From Candidatus Hydrogenisulfobacillus filiaventi (GTDB lineage: Bacteria > Bacillota > Sulfobacillia > Sulfobacillales > R501): a stretch of 64,000 bases of DNA. Shown in pieces: positions 35,627-45,545 of the stretch. The translations under genes and the position numbers were made by a program. The notes beneath the pieces were generated by a model. It did not search any database, was not told the DNA's origin, and worked only from the letters and a program-made list of their open reading frames with translations. Position 1 is the first letter of the stretch; every line of letters begins with the position of its first letter. The stretch is from positions 1,612,001-1,676,000 of the forward strand of contig LR778114.1 in NCBI GenBank assembly GCA_902809825.1, read 5' to 3'.

Positions 35627-36134
35627 CGCCGGCCCCTCCCTGCCCCGGAGCCCGGTAGTGTCCCGTCCGGCCGCCGCTCTTTTCCAGCAGGCGCACCGGC
35701 CCCAGCACCATGCCCCGGTCCAGGGCCTTCAGCATGTCGTACGCGGTCAGCAATCCGGCCGTCACCGCCGTCAGGGCCTCCATCTCCACCCCGGTGGGCC
35801 CGTGGGTGGCGACCGTCGCCCGCACCCCGATGCGGCCGCGCTCGGGCTGGGGTTCGACCTCCACCTCCACGCCGCTCAAGGGCAGGGGATGGGCCAGGGG
35901 AATCCACTCCGCCGTGCGCTTGGCGGCCAGGATGGCCGCCACCCGCACCACCGCCGCCACATCGCCCTTCGGCGTGCGGCCCTCCAGCACCGCTGCCACC
36001 ACCTCGGGCCGGGTCTGCAGCCAGCCCTCGGCTCGTGCCCGGCGGTCCGTGGACGGCTTGGCCCCCACATCCACCATCCGGACCGCCCCCCGGGCGTCGA
36101 GATGGGTCAGCCCGGCGTCCTCATCCGCGGCCAC
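35613..36134 (-). CDS. moaC: Cyclic pyranopterin monophosphate synthase
   Basis: A 173-residue MoaC that turns the MoaA product into cyclic pyranopterin phosphate in molybdenum cofactor synthesis. It reads RMVDVGAKPSTDRRARAEG, then EWIPLAHPLPLSGVEVEVE with the active-site His, and GPTGVEMEALTAVTAGLL followed by AYDMLKALDRG with the catalytic Asp and Lys. The cysteines found in some family members at these motifs are replaced by Ala and Pro. The start is a GTG at 36134. moaB follows, overlapping by 14 bases. Confidence 0.92.
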   Translation of the reverse strand: MAADEDAGLTHLDARGAVRMVDVGAKPSTDRRARAEGWLQTRPEVVAAVLEGRTPKGDVAAVVRVAAILAAKRTAEWIPLAHPLPLSGVEVEVEPQPERGRIGVRATVATHGPTGVEMEALTAVTAGLLTAYDMLKALDRGMVLGPVRLLEKSGGRTGHYRAPGQGGAGDGGD

Positions 36135-36147
36135 GTTCCGCCTCCCT

Positions 36148-37428
36148 TCAGACCGGCAGCAGGTCGCCGACCTCCTCCTGGCGTTCGATGGCCGCCCCCA
36201 GCCCGGCCAGCTTGCGCTCCAGGCCGTGGTAGCCGCGGTCGATGTGGGCGGCCCCCGTGACCTCGGTTACCCCCTGGGCGGCCAGCCCGGCCAGCACCAG
36301 GGCAGCCCCGCCCCGGATGTCGTGGGCCTCTACGGGGGCACCGGTCAGTTCCGCCACCCCGCGCACGATGGCGGTATCCCGCTCCACGGTGATATTCGCC
36401 CCCAGCCGGGCCAGTTCCTGGGTATAGCCGAACCGGTTCTCGAACACCGTCTCCTGCACCACCGCCACCCCGTCGGCCAACGCCAGCAGGGAGACCATCT
36501 GGGGCTGCAGGTCAGTGGGAAACCCGGGATGAGGACGGGTCTCGATGTCGACCGCCTGCGGACGCCCGGGCATGCGCACCCGCACCGTCTCCGCCCCCTC
36601 CTCTACCTGGGCCCCCGCCTGTTCCAGCTTCAGGAGCACCGTCCGCAAGTGCTCCGGGATGACCCCGCGCACGGTGACATCCCCGCGGGTCACGGCGCCG
36701 GCCAGCAGCAGCGTACCCGCCTCCAGGCGGTCGGGGATGACCTCGTGCACGGTGCCGGTGGGCTCCCGCACCCCGTCAATGCGGATGATGCCGGTGCCGG
36801 CGCCCCGCACCCGCGCGCCCATCGCGTTCAGGTAGGTGGCCAGGTCGACCACCTCCGGTTCCATGGCCGCGTTCTCCAGCACGGTGGTGCCTTCCGCCAG
36901 GCTGGCGGCGATCATGAGGTTGATGGTGGTGCCGAAAGAGGCGCGGTCGATATACAGCTTGGTCCCCCGCAACCGCTCCGCCCGCGCATGGATGATGCCG
37001 TGCTCCAGCCGGGTCTCCGCCCCCAGGGCCTGGAACCCGCGGATGTGGAAATCCACCGGCCGGGCCCCGATTTGGCAGCCGCCGGGGAAGGCCACCTCCG
37101 CCCGTCCCAGCCGCGCCAGCAGCAGCCCCAGCACATAGGTGGACCCCCGCAGGCGGCGGGCCAGGTGATAGGGTGCCACCGAACCGGCCAGGTCGCGGGC
37201 CCGGATGACCAGGGAGGAATCCGAATCCCATTCCACCTCGGCCCCCAGATCGCGCAAGATCTGGCAGAGGTCGAGGATGTCGGTGTAGCGAGGCACGTTG
37301 CTCAGGCGCGACTCCCCGCGGGCGGCCAGCCCGGCCGCCGCGATGATGGGCAGGGCACTGTTCTTGGACCCTTCCACGTCCACCATGCCGCTCAAGGCCC
37401 GTCCGCCCTGAATCACAAACCTGGCCAA
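36148..37428 (-). CDS. murA: UDP-N-acetylglucosamine 1-carboxyvinyltransferase
   Basis: A 426-residue enolpyruvyl transferase, the first committed step of peptidoglycan synthesis. It starts LARFVIQGGRALSGMVDVEG and has GSKNSALPIIAAAGLA, the active-site cysteine in AFPGGCQIGARPVD (the fosfomycin target), and ARVRGAGTGIIRIDG. I chose the TTG at 37428 because GGGAGG lies seven bases upstream and the protein then starts as MurA does; the open frame before it reaches into guaB. It lies 31 bases after guaB. Confidence 0.93.
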   Translation of the reverse strand: MARFVIQGGRALSGMVDVEGSKNSALPIIAAAGLAARGESRLSNVPRYTDILDLCQILRDLGAEVEWDSDSSLVIRARDLAGSVAPYHLARRLRGSTYVLGLLLARLGRAEVAFPGGCQIGARPVDFHIRGFQALGAETRLEHGIIHARAERLRGTKLYIDRASFGTTINLMIAASLAEGTTVLENAAMEPEVVDLATYLNAMGARVRGAGTGIIRIDGVREPTGTVHEVIPDRLEAGTLLLAGAVTRGDVTVRGVIPEHLRTVLLKLEQAGAQVEEGAETVRVRMPGRPQAVDIETRPHPGFPTDLQPQMVSLLALADGVAVVQETVFENRFGYTQELARLGANITVERDTAIVRGVAELTGAPVEAHDIRGGAALVLAGLAAQGVTEVTGAAHIDRGYHGLERKLAGLGAAIERQEEVGDLLPV

Positions 37429-37459
37429 GCCCGGCCCTCCCTTTCCCGCCCGCCGTCTG

Positions 37460-39070
<1,611 letters not shown>

Positions 39071-40468
39071 CTACCCGCTGCCGGCCCGTCCGGCCGGGGC
39101 GGCGCGGTAGGCGGCCGCCAGGCGTTCCGCCGCCCGGTAGATGTCCCCCGCGCCCATGGTGAGAAAGGTGTCCCCCGGCCGCAGCTCGGCCAGGGCCGCC
39201 TCCGCTACCGCCGCCGGGTCGGGCAGGAACCGCACCGGCACGCCCGAGGCCGCCGCCACCGCCTGCGCCAGCCGGCGCCCCTCCACTCCGGGCAGGGGCG
39301 TCTCCCCCGGCGGGGCGTAGATCTCGGTCAGGTAGACCGCGTCCGCCTCGGGGAAGGCGGCCGCGAAGCCCTCCCACAGGTTGCGGGTGCGGCGGTAACG
39401 CTGAGGCTGAAAGGCCACCAGCAGCCGTCCGGTTCCGGTGGTCAATTGCCGGCAGGCGGCGATGGTGGCCCGGATTTCCGTGGGATGGTGGGCGTAATCG
39501 TCAATGATGGTGACGATGCCCCGGTAATGCACCTCCAGGCGCCGGCGCGCGTTACGGAACCCCGCCAGCGCCTCCAGGGCCGCGGCGGGGGCCACCCCCG
39601 CGTGGGCGGCCGCCGTCACCGCCCCCAGCGCGTCCACCACGTTGTGTACCCCCGGTACCGGCAGCCGCGCCGTCAGCGGCGGAGCCCCGAAGGCGTGCAC
39701 CCGGAAGCGGGTACCGCCGGCATCCGGCGCGAGGTCGTCCGCCCAAACGTCGAAGGCCGGGTCCAGCCCGTACAGCGCCCGGGGGACCGTCAGCCCGTCG
39801 GCCATGCTGCGCAGGACCGGGTTGTCCCCGCCCAGCACCGCCAGGCCGTCGGGCGGTACCCGGGTCAGGTAGGTGCGGAACGCGGCCACCACCTGCCCGA
39901 AATCGCCGCCGTAATGCTCCAGGTGCTCCGGCTCCACATTGGTGGCCACCGCCACCCAGGGATGGTAACGCAGGAAGGATCCGTCGCTCTCATCCGCCTC
40001 GGCCACCGCCCAAGCGGACGCGCCGGCCCGCATGTTGCCGTCAAAGCGGTCGACCTCACCCCCTACCAGCACGGTGGGGTCGTAACCGGCTGCTTCCAGC
40101 ACCACCGCCAGCATGGTGGTGGTGGTGGTCTTACCGTGGGTCCCGCTCACGGTGAGAGCCCGGTGCCCCTCCAAAACCCGGGCCAGCAGCTCCGAGCGGT
40201 GGAGCAGGGGCAGGCCCCGATCCCGGGCGGCCGTGCGTTCGGGATTGTCCTCCGGCACATCGGTGTTGTAGACCACCAGCTCCGCGCCTGCCACCTGCTC
40301 GGGCCGGTGGCCGTAATAGACGGTAACCCCATGCCGTTCCAGCCGCTCGGTGCGGCTGGACCGGCGGACATCGGACCCGCTCACCTCCCAGCCCCGCCTG
40401 CGCAGGAGGAGTGCCAGCCCGCTCATGCCGTACCCGCCGATCCCGATGAAGTGCACGTGCTGTGTCAT
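39071..40468 (-). CDS. murC: UDP-N-acetylmuramate-L-alanine ligase
   Basis: A 465-residue Mur ligase adding L-alanine to UDP-MurNAc with ATP. The N-terminus VHFIGIGGYGMSGLALLL is the UDP-substrate Rossmann domain; the ATP loop is TVSGTHGKTTTTTMLA; the central domain has VAEADESDGSFLRYHP and TNVEPEHLEHYGG; and the C-terminal domain has DDYAHHPTEIRATIAACR. I chose the ATG at 40468 with GGAGGGATCC upstream. The rest of the mur cluster is absent from the window. Confidence 0.95.
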   Translation of the reverse strand: MTQHVHFIGIGGYGMSGLALLLRRRGWEVSGSDVRRSSRTERLERHGVTVYYGHRPEQVAGAELVVYNTDVPEDNPERTAARDRGLPLLHRSELLARVLEGHRALTVSGTHGKTTTTTMLAVVLEAAGYDPTVLVGGEVDRFDGNMRAGASAWAVAEADESDGSFLRYHPWVAVATNVEPEHLEHYGGDFGQVVAAFRTYLTRVPPDGLAVLGGDNPVLRSMADGLTVPRALYGLDPAFDVWADDLAPDAGGTRFRVHAFGAPPLTARLPVPGVHNVVDALGAVTAAAHAGVAPAAALEALAGFRNARRRLEVHYRGIVTIIDDYAHHPTEIRATIAACRQLTTGTGRLLVAFQPQRYRRTRNLWEGFAAAFPEADAVYLTEIYAPPGETPLPGVEGRRLAQAVAAASGVPVRFLPDPAAVAEAALAELRPGDTFLTMGAGDIYRAAERLAAAYRAAPAGRAGSG

Positions 40469-40567
40469 GCTGCCGGATCCCTCCGCCGCTCCACCCATGC
40501 TGCCGGACGCCGTGTGGGTATCCAGCTTATGATCCGCCCGCCGGGGGCGGTTCATCCGCCGCGCCCG

Positions 40568-41080
40568 CTACCGGACCGCCCAGCCGCCCGTCTCCCAGCG
40601 CTCCCGGTACTCGCGGGCCGAGGCCCGGATGGCGGCCCGCTCCTCCTCGGTCAGGCTCCGTACCACCCGGCCGGGCACGCCCGCCACCAGGCTGCCGGGC
40701 GGAATCTCACGCCCCTCGGGGATGACCGCCCCCGCGGCTACCAGGCTGCCGGCCCCGATCCGGGCCCCGTTAAGCACCACCGCCCCGATGCCGATGAGGA
40801 CGTTGTCCTCCACGGTGGCCCCGTGCACCACCGCCCCATGGCCGACCGTCACCCCCGCCCCGATACGGCAGGGGAATCCGGGGTCGGCGTGCAGCACTAC
40901 ATTGTCCTGGATGTTGCTGTCCGGACCCACCTCAATGGTTTCGCTGTCGGCCCGGATGACGGCGTTGAACCAGACCGAGGCCCCCGCGGCCAGGCGCACG
41001 GACCCGATCACGAAAGACCCCGGTGCCAGGAAGACCGGTTCCTGGACCACCGGGTCGCGTTCCCCTACCTTCAACAGCAC
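40568..41080 (-). CDS. Gamma-carbonic-anhydrase-like hexapeptide protein (YrdA/PaaY family)
   Basis: A 170-residue left-handed beta-helix protein. Hexapeptide repeats run from about residue 20 to 145 (for example SIGSV-like, NIQDNVVLHADPG, IGAGVTVGHGAVVHGATVED, IGIGAVVLNGARIGAGSLVA). The zinc-binding histidines of gamma-class carbonic anhydrases are present in LHADPG, GHGAVVHG and around it. Members interconvert CO2 and bicarbonate or act on acyl-CoA thioesters; activity cannot be settled from sequence. The start is a GTG at 41080. A DnaA box lies about 45 bases upstream. Confidence 0.85.
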   Translation of the reverse strand: MLLKVGERDPVVQEPVFLAPGSFVIGSVRLAAGASVWFNAVIRADSETIEVGPDSNIQDNVVLHADPGFPCRIGAGVTVGHGAVVHGATVEDNVLIGIGAVVLNGARIGAGSLVAAGAVIPEGREIPPGSLVAGVPGRVVRSLTEEERAAIRASAREYRERWETGGWAVR

Positions 41081-41123
41081 GCTCCCGACCCCTTTTCCCT
41101 ATGTCATCCACTCTTTACACAGC

Positions 41124-41132
41124 TTATCCACA
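41124..41132 (+). promoter_or_regulatory. Perfect DnaA box between tsaD and the carbonic-anhydrase-like gene
   Basis: TTATCCACA is the full DnaA consensus. Close by in the same 60-base gap are looser relatives TCATCCACT (41104-41112) and TCTACACAT (41136-41144). The spacing is irregular and no AT-rich unwinding element is present, so it is more likely a regulatory or titration site than an origin. Confidence 0.5.
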
Positions 41133-41143
41133 TGCTCTACACA

Positions 41144-42142
41144 TCAGGAACCGGCCGCCGGCAGCGGCCAGGGGGTCTCCGCCGACTCCCAACGGCCCAG
41201 GAACTCCCCGCGCCGGAAGCGGTAATACCCGGCGGCCGCCACCATGGCGGCATTGTCGGTGCACAGGGCCGGCGGGGGCAGGCCCAGGACCACCCCCCGG
41301 GCATGGCAGAGCGCCTCCAGCTCCCCGCGCAGCCGGCGGTTCGCGGCCACCCCGCCTGCCACATACAGGGCCGCCGCCGGGTAGGCCTCCAGGGCGCGGG
41401 CGGTGGTGCGCACCAGCGCGGCCACCACCGCCTCCTCCAGGGCGCGGGCCACCGCCGCCCGCGCCCCCGGCTCCCGCGCCGCCAGTTCCGCCACCGCCGT
41501 TTTAAGGCCGCTGAAGCTGAAGTCGTACCCGCCGCCCTCCAGGCGGGCCACCGGCAGGTGAAAGGGGGTGGAGGGCACGGTGGCCGCCAGCGCTTCCACC
41601 GCCGGCCCGCCGGGGTAGGGGAGCCCCAGCGCCCGCGCCCCCTTATCAAAGGCCTCCCCGGCCGCATCATCCCGGGTTTCCCCGATGACCGTCAGCCGGC
41701 TATGGTCCTCCCACCAGAGCAGGCTAGTGTGGCCGCCGGAGACGATAAGAGCCAGGGCGGGAAAGCGGATGGGCCCCGCCAGGGCGTTGGCGTAAAGGTG
41801 CGCCTCCAGGTGGTGCACGCCGATCACCGGCAGTCCCCACGCGAGCCCCAGAGCCTTGGCGGCCGTGACCCCCACCAGCAGCGCCCCCAGCAGCCCGGGT
41901 CCCCGGGTCACCGCCACCGCCGCCAGGTCCCGGGGCCGGATCCCCGCCGCCGCCAGCGCCCGCCGGACGGCCGGCAGCACCGTGGCCACGTGTTCACGGG
42001 CGGCCACCTCGGGGACCACCCCCCCGAACACCGCCTGGGCTGCGGCCGAGGACGCCACCACCCCGGAGAGGACCCGGCGGCCGCCGGCCACCACCGCTGC
42101 CCCGGTGTCATCGCAGGAGGTCTCGATCCCCAGGATGCGGAT
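41144..42142 (-). CDS. tsaD: tRNA N6-adenosine threonylcarbamoyltransferase
   Basis: A 332-residue ASKHA-fold enzyme that moves threonylcarbamoyl onto A37 of tRNA (t6A). Iron-binding HLEAH is at H111-H115, LALIVSGGHTSLLWW follows, and FSFSGLKTAVAELA is typical. The conserved start RILGIETSCDDTGAAVV is encoded, but no ATG, GTG or TTG exists between the upstream in-frame TAA and the residues after this motif. GGAGG five bases upstream points to an ATC codon at 42142, exactly where homologues have their Met; CTG at 42133 is the alternative. The first canonical codon, GTG at 42094, would remove the ATP-site motif. Confidence 0.9.
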   Translation of the reverse strand: MRILGIETSCDDTGAAVVAGGRRVLSGVVASSAAAQAVFGGVVPEVAAREHVATVLPAVRRALAAAGIRPRDLAAVAVTRGPGLLGALLVGVTAAKALGLAWGLPVIGVHHLEAHLYANALAGPIRFPALALIVSGGHTSLLWWEDHSRLTVIGETRDDAAGEAFDKGARALGLPYPGGPAVEALAATVPSTPFHLPVARLEGGGYDFSFSGLKTAVAELAAREPGARAAVARALEEAVVAALVRTTARALEAYPAAALYVAGGVAANRRLRGELEALCHARGVVLGLPPPALCTDNAAMVAAAGYYRFRRGEFLGRWESAETPWPLPAAGS

Positions 42143-42238
42143 GTCCTCCTCCGTGGCGTCTCCCCCCTTCCGGCATAGCCCGGTCCCCGCCGGGGCAGGT
42201 TAAAGCCGCCGGCCATCCCCGCCCGGAAGGAGACGACC

Positions 42239-42712
42239 ATGGCGGCCATCCTGCTCGCCATCCTGACCTTGACGGCCCTTTGGACCGCTCCGGCCCTCTG
42301 CAGCCTCGCCCCGGCCACCTACCGCTGGATGAACCTGGCCCGCTACGCTGCCATCCTGCTGGCCCTGCCGGTCCTGGCCCGCCTGGGACGCGCCCGTCGC
42401 GGGTCCACCCCCGCCCGTGCCGGCCTGTGGGCCGGAGGGCTGTCCGGTGCGCTGGGCAGCGCCGCCTCCAATCTCATTACCCACCTGCCCCGGGCCGAGG
42501 CGGCCTTTCTGGCGCAGCTGCCCGAGGTGCCGCCGGCGGCCGGCCTGGCCATGCTGAACGTCCACCGCCTCGCCTCGGCCCTCATCACCGCCGCCATGGC
42601 GGCGGGAGCGGGCGCAGTCCTGGGCGCCTACGCCGCCTGGTGGGGGGCCCGCTACGGGCGCCGGCGCCCGCCGGAACCGCCAGGGGAGGAGGCCCGTGCC
42701 GCCGGCGGCTGA
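42239..42712 (+). CDS. Small integral membrane protein of unknown function
   Basis: A 157-residue protein with four hydrophobic helices (about 1-20, 33-48, 65-80, 110-135) and a polar, basic C-terminus. GGAAGGAGACGACC before the ATG is a strong ribosome-binding site, so it is probably real. It is the only plus-strand gene between 4.3 and 45.5 kb, divergent from tsaD and convergent with rimI. I recognise no family. Asn-Leu-Ile-Thr-His in the second half may be functional polar residues within the membrane, but nothing more can be said. Confidence 0.65.
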   Translation: MAAILLAILTLTALWTAPALCSLAPATYRWMNLARYAAILLALPVLARLGRARRGSTPARAGLWAGGLSGALGSAASNLITHLPRAEAAFLAQLPEVPPAAGLAMLNVHRLASALITAAMAAGAGAVLGAYAAWWGARYGRRRPPEPPGEEARAAGG

Positions 42713-42722
42713 CCGGGCCGCC

Positions 42723-43208
42723 CTAAAGCGGATCCTTCCACATGATGAACGCGTCCTCCCGGGTGTCGGTGTAATATCCGCGGCGGACGCCCAACTGTAC
42801 AAACCCGAGCTTGCGGTAGAGGTTCTGGGCCACGGTGTTGCCGCGCCGCACCTCCAGCGTCATGCGCCGCACCCCCTGGGCCCGGGCGCGGTCGAGCAGG
42901 CCCTGCATCATGGCTTCGCCCAGGTGGCGGCCGCGGTAGTCGGGATGCACGGCTACATTGGTCACGTGGGCCTCGTCCAGGATGACCCACATGCCGCCGT
43001 AGGCCACCACCCGGCCGTGGAATTCCAGCACCAGATAGGTGGCTACCGTGTTCTCCAGCAGCTCGCTGCGGAACGCGTTGCGCGACCAGGGGGTGGGAAA
43101 GGAGCGGCGCTCGATCTCCAGCACCGCGTCCAGGTCGTCCAGGTACATGTCCCGGACCACCCATTCGGCGGCGCCGGTTTCCGGCCCCGTCCGATCGGAA
43201 ATGGCCAC
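42723..43208 (-). CDS. rimI: Ribosomal-protein-alanine N-acetyltransferase RimI
   Basis: A 161-residue GNAT acetyltransferase. The acetyl-CoA loop is VHPDYRGRHLGEAMMQGLL, the central strand VTNVAVHPDY is typical of RimI, and LYRKLGFVQLGVRRGYYTD follows. It acetylates the N-terminus of S18 or other proteins. It lies downstream of tsaB, the common tsaE-tsaB-rimI order of Gram-positive bacteria. Confidence 0.9.
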   Translation of the reverse strand: MAISDRTGPETGAAEWVVRDMYLDDLDAVLEIERRSFPTPWSRNAFRSELLENTVATYLVLEFHGRVVAYGGMWVILDEAHVTNVAVHPDYRGRHLGEAMMQGLLDRARAQGVRRMTLEVRRGNTVAQNLYRKLGFVQLGVRRGYYTDTREDAFIMWKDPL

Positions 43209-43222
43209 GGCCTGCCTCCTCC

Positions 43223-43903
43223 CTATCGCGCCGCTCCCGGCCGGGTAATCCCCGGCGGCCGTACGTAAGCCGGCAGGAGGGTCTCGGGATCATCGGGACC
43301 CTCCGTCTCCATCGCCGTCCGGGCCAGCCGAGCCACCGCGCTGCCCAGTAGCGGCAGCGGCAGCGCGCGGGTCCCGGGCCCCCATACCGCCCGGAACCGG
43401 TCCTCGCCGGCCAGCACCCCCGTCACCGCTACCGGCGGTTCCGGCTGCAGGCCCGGCCAGGGGGAGACGCCGGTGCCGCTGGCCGCCACATCCGCCGCCA
43501 GCGCCCGCACCCCTTCCCCCTCCCGCCTGTAGCAGCCGGCGTAGAACGCCTCCCCGCGCCGCTCACTGGTCACCACCACGGTATGCCCGGACGGGGCAGC
43601 CAGGGCCCAGGCGGCCAGCGAGGAGACCCCCTTGACCGGAATCTCCCACGCAAACGCTAACATTTTTGCCGCCGTCACCGCAATGCGCACCCCGGTGAAG
43701 GACCCCGGTCCGCGGCCCACGCCCACGGCGGCTGGCGGCCCGTAGGCCTCCACCAGTAGTGCCACCCAGCCCAGCAGGTGGGTGGAGGCGGTGCGGGGCC
43801 GGTTCCAGTACCATTCGGCCCAGACCGTCCCTCCCGGCCCCAGGGCGGCTACCGCCAGTCCGGGCCCGGAGGCGTCCATTCCCAGCACCCATCCGGTCTC
43901 CAT
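43223..43903 (-). CDS. tsaB: tRNA threonylcarbamoyladenosine biosynthesis protein TsaB
   Basis: A 226-residue degraded ASKHA-fold protein, the scaffold partner of TsaD in t6A synthesis. It starts GWVLGMDASGPGLAVAALG and has the diagnostic GVGRGPGSFTGVRIAVTAAK. It lacks the metal-binding histidines of TsaD, as expected. It follows tsaE by about ten bases and precedes rimI by 14. Confidence 0.93.
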   Translation of the reverse strand: METGWVLGMDASGPGLAVAALGPGGTVWAEWYWNRPRTASTHLLGWVALLVEAYGPPAAVGVGRGPGSFTGVRIAVTAAKMLAFAWEIPVKGVSSLAAWALAAPSGHTVVVTSERRGEAFYAGCYRREGEGVRALAADVAASGTGVSPWPGLQPEPPVAVTGVLAGEDRFRAVWGPGTRALPLPLLGSAVARLARTAMETEGPDDPETLLPAYVRPPGITRPGAAR

Positions 43904-43913
43904 GGCCCCTCCC

Positions 43914-44315
43914 TCAGCGGCCCTCCAGCCAGGCCTTCAGCCGGGCCCGGCATTCCCCGAACGCCCGGAGCTCCGGCCGGCGGCTGCCGGCATCCGGCCC
44001 CCAGGTCAGTTCCAGCTCCAGGCGGTCGGGATACCAGTCGCGCAGGGCCGCCCCCCACTCCGCCACAACCACCGTCCCGGCTTCCCCGGGCGCAGGCAGA
44101 TCCAGGGCCTCCACTTCCCGGGGGTCGTCCACCCGGTAGAGGTCCACATGGTAGACGGTGCGGCCCGGCAGCGGATAACGGTGCACCAGGTCGAAGGATG
44201 GCGAGGCCACCCGGCCGGTGTACCCCCAGCGGGTCAGGAGCTGCCGCACCAGGGTGGTTTTGCCCGCCCCCAAGGGGCCCAGTAGGATCAGCACCGCCGG
44301 CGGGGTCAGGAGCAC
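43914..44315 (-). CDS. tsaE: tRNA threonylcarbamoyladenosine biosynthesis ATPase TsaE
   Basis: A P-loop ATPase that recycles the TsaBD complex. Walker A is LLGPLGAGKTTLVRQLL, followed by SPSFDLVHRYPLPGRTVYHV, DLYRVDDPREVEALDL, and VVVAEWGAALRDWYP. The first canonical start is the GTG at 44315 (133 residues), which leaves only a few residues before the P-loop strand. In-frame codons before it read LPDLEQAAADLDVLLTPP, which fits the missing first helix of TsaE, but no ATG/GTG/TTG is available back to a TGA at 44406-44408. The true start may be non-canonical or coupled to the thiL stop at 44338. Confidence 0.88.
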   Translation of the reverse strand: MLLTPPAVLILLGPLGAGKTTLVRQLLTRWGYTGRVASPSFDLVHRYPLPGRTVYHVDLYRVDDPREVEALDLPAPGEAGTVVVAEWGAALRDWYPDRLELELTWGPDAGSRRPELRAFGECRARLKAWLEGR

Positions 44316-44337
44316 GTCCAGGTCCGCCGCCGCCTGC

Positions 44338-45381
44338 TCAAGGTCGGGGAGCCGCCAGGCCTGCCCATTCCAGGCGAAAGTGGTCGAATCCGCCGGCGTC
44401 CAGCTTCACCTCCTCCTCGCCCCGCACCAGCCGGATCCCCGGCTGGTCCGTAATCTCGCCAATCTCGGTCAGCACGAACCCCTCCGCCGCCACCCGCCGT
44501 TGGGCCTCCCCCACCCGCGAAGGTGGGACGGCGGCCAGGAGTTCATAATCCTCGCCCCCGAAGAGGGCCCAGTCCAACGGGTCCTCGCCGAGGCGGGCCG
44601 CCGCCTTGCGCGTCGCCCGGTCCACAGGCAGGCGGTCGGCATAGATGCGGGCCCCGATCCCCCCGAAGCGGGTGAGTTCCTGCAGTTCCGGCTGCAGCCC
44701 GTCGCTGACGTCGGTCAGGGCGTGAGCCAGGGGGGCCAGGAGCTGCCCGCAGGCCACCCGGGCTTCGGGGCTAAGCTGGGCGCGCAGCACCGACCGTTCC
44801 CAGCTCGAGGTGCCCGGCCAGCGGTGCCCGGCCTCCAGCAGCCGGTAGCCGGCGTAAGCCGCCCCCAGCCGGCCGGTGACCACCAGGCGGTCGCCGGGCC
44901 GGGCGCCGCGGCGGGCTATGGGCCCGGCCGGTCCCGGCTCCCCCAGCACGGTGACGTCCAGCACCAGCCGCTCCACCCCGCCCACGGTATCGCCCCCCAC
45001 CAGCACCGCGTGGTACCGGTCGAGGGCGCGTGCCACCCCGCGGTAAATGGCCTCCACCCGGCTGCTGTCGTAGTCGCCGGGGATGCTGATGCTGGTGAGC
45101 GCCACCCGCGGCACCCCGCCCATGGCGGCGATGTCGCTCATGTTCACGGCCACGGCCCGGTCCCCCAGCTGCTCAGGATCCGTCCAGTCGAAGCGGAAAT
45201 GGATGCCCTCCACCAGCATGTCGGAAGTGACCAGCCAGCCCCCGCCAGCCGGGGCCGGTACATAGGCGGCATCGTCCCCGATCCCGATGGTGCCCAAGGG
45301 CGGCTGCGCCTGCAGCCGATGAATCATGGCGATGAGTCCCTGTTCGCCCAGCTCTCGCACCTTCACCGCGTTCTCCGTCAT
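44338..45381 (-). CDS. thiL: Thiamine-monophosphate kinase
   Basis: A 347-residue ThiL that phosphorylates thiamine monophosphate to the active diphosphate. It is a PurM-like ATP enzyme with GIGDDAAYVPAPAGGGWLV, SDMLVEGIHFRFDWTDPEQLG, NMSDIAAMGGVPRVALTSIS, and LVGGDTVGGVERLVLDVTVL. I chose the ATG at 45381, where the family N-terminus starts, with GGGGAG just before it. It begins the thiL-tsaE-tsaB-rimI series. It is divergent from a hydrolase gene. Confidence 0.93.
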   Translation of the reverse strand: MTENAVKVRELGEQGLIAMIHRLQAQPPLGTIGIGDDAAYVPAPAGGGWLVTSDMLVEGIHFRFDWTDPEQLGDRAVAVNMSDIAAMGGVPRVALTSISIPGDYDSSRVEAIYRGVARALDRYHAVLVGGDTVGGVERLVLDVTVLGEPGPAGPIARRGARPGDRLVVTGRLGAAYAGYRLLEAGHRWPGTSSWERSVLRAQLSPEARVACGQLLAPLAHALTDVSDGLQPELQELTRFGGIGARIYADRLPVDRATRKAAARLGEDPLDWALFGGEDYELLAAVPPSRVGEAQRRVAAEGFVLTEIGEITDQPGIRLVRGEEEVKLDAGGFDHFRLEWAGLAAPRP

Positions 45382-45481
45382 CTCCCCGCCCGTTTCGGCC
45401 CCGGCTGCCTCCCCCGGGCGCCGGGTTTCCCCTCCCAGTATGCCATCCGTCCCCCGCCGGCGCCAGTTGCCCCGCCCCGGC

Positions 45482-45510
45482 TTGGCAGGGGGCGCAAACG
45501 GTGGCACAAT
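45482..45510 (+). promoter_or_regulatory. Probable sigma-A promoter of the alpha/beta-hydrolase gene
   Basis: TTGGCA (45482-45487), a 17-base spacer, and CACAAT (45505-45510) lie about 36 bases before the chosen GTG start. Confidence 0.5.
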
Positions 45511-45545
45511 CGGCCGGGAACCGGAGCGGGAAAGGGGACTGCAGG

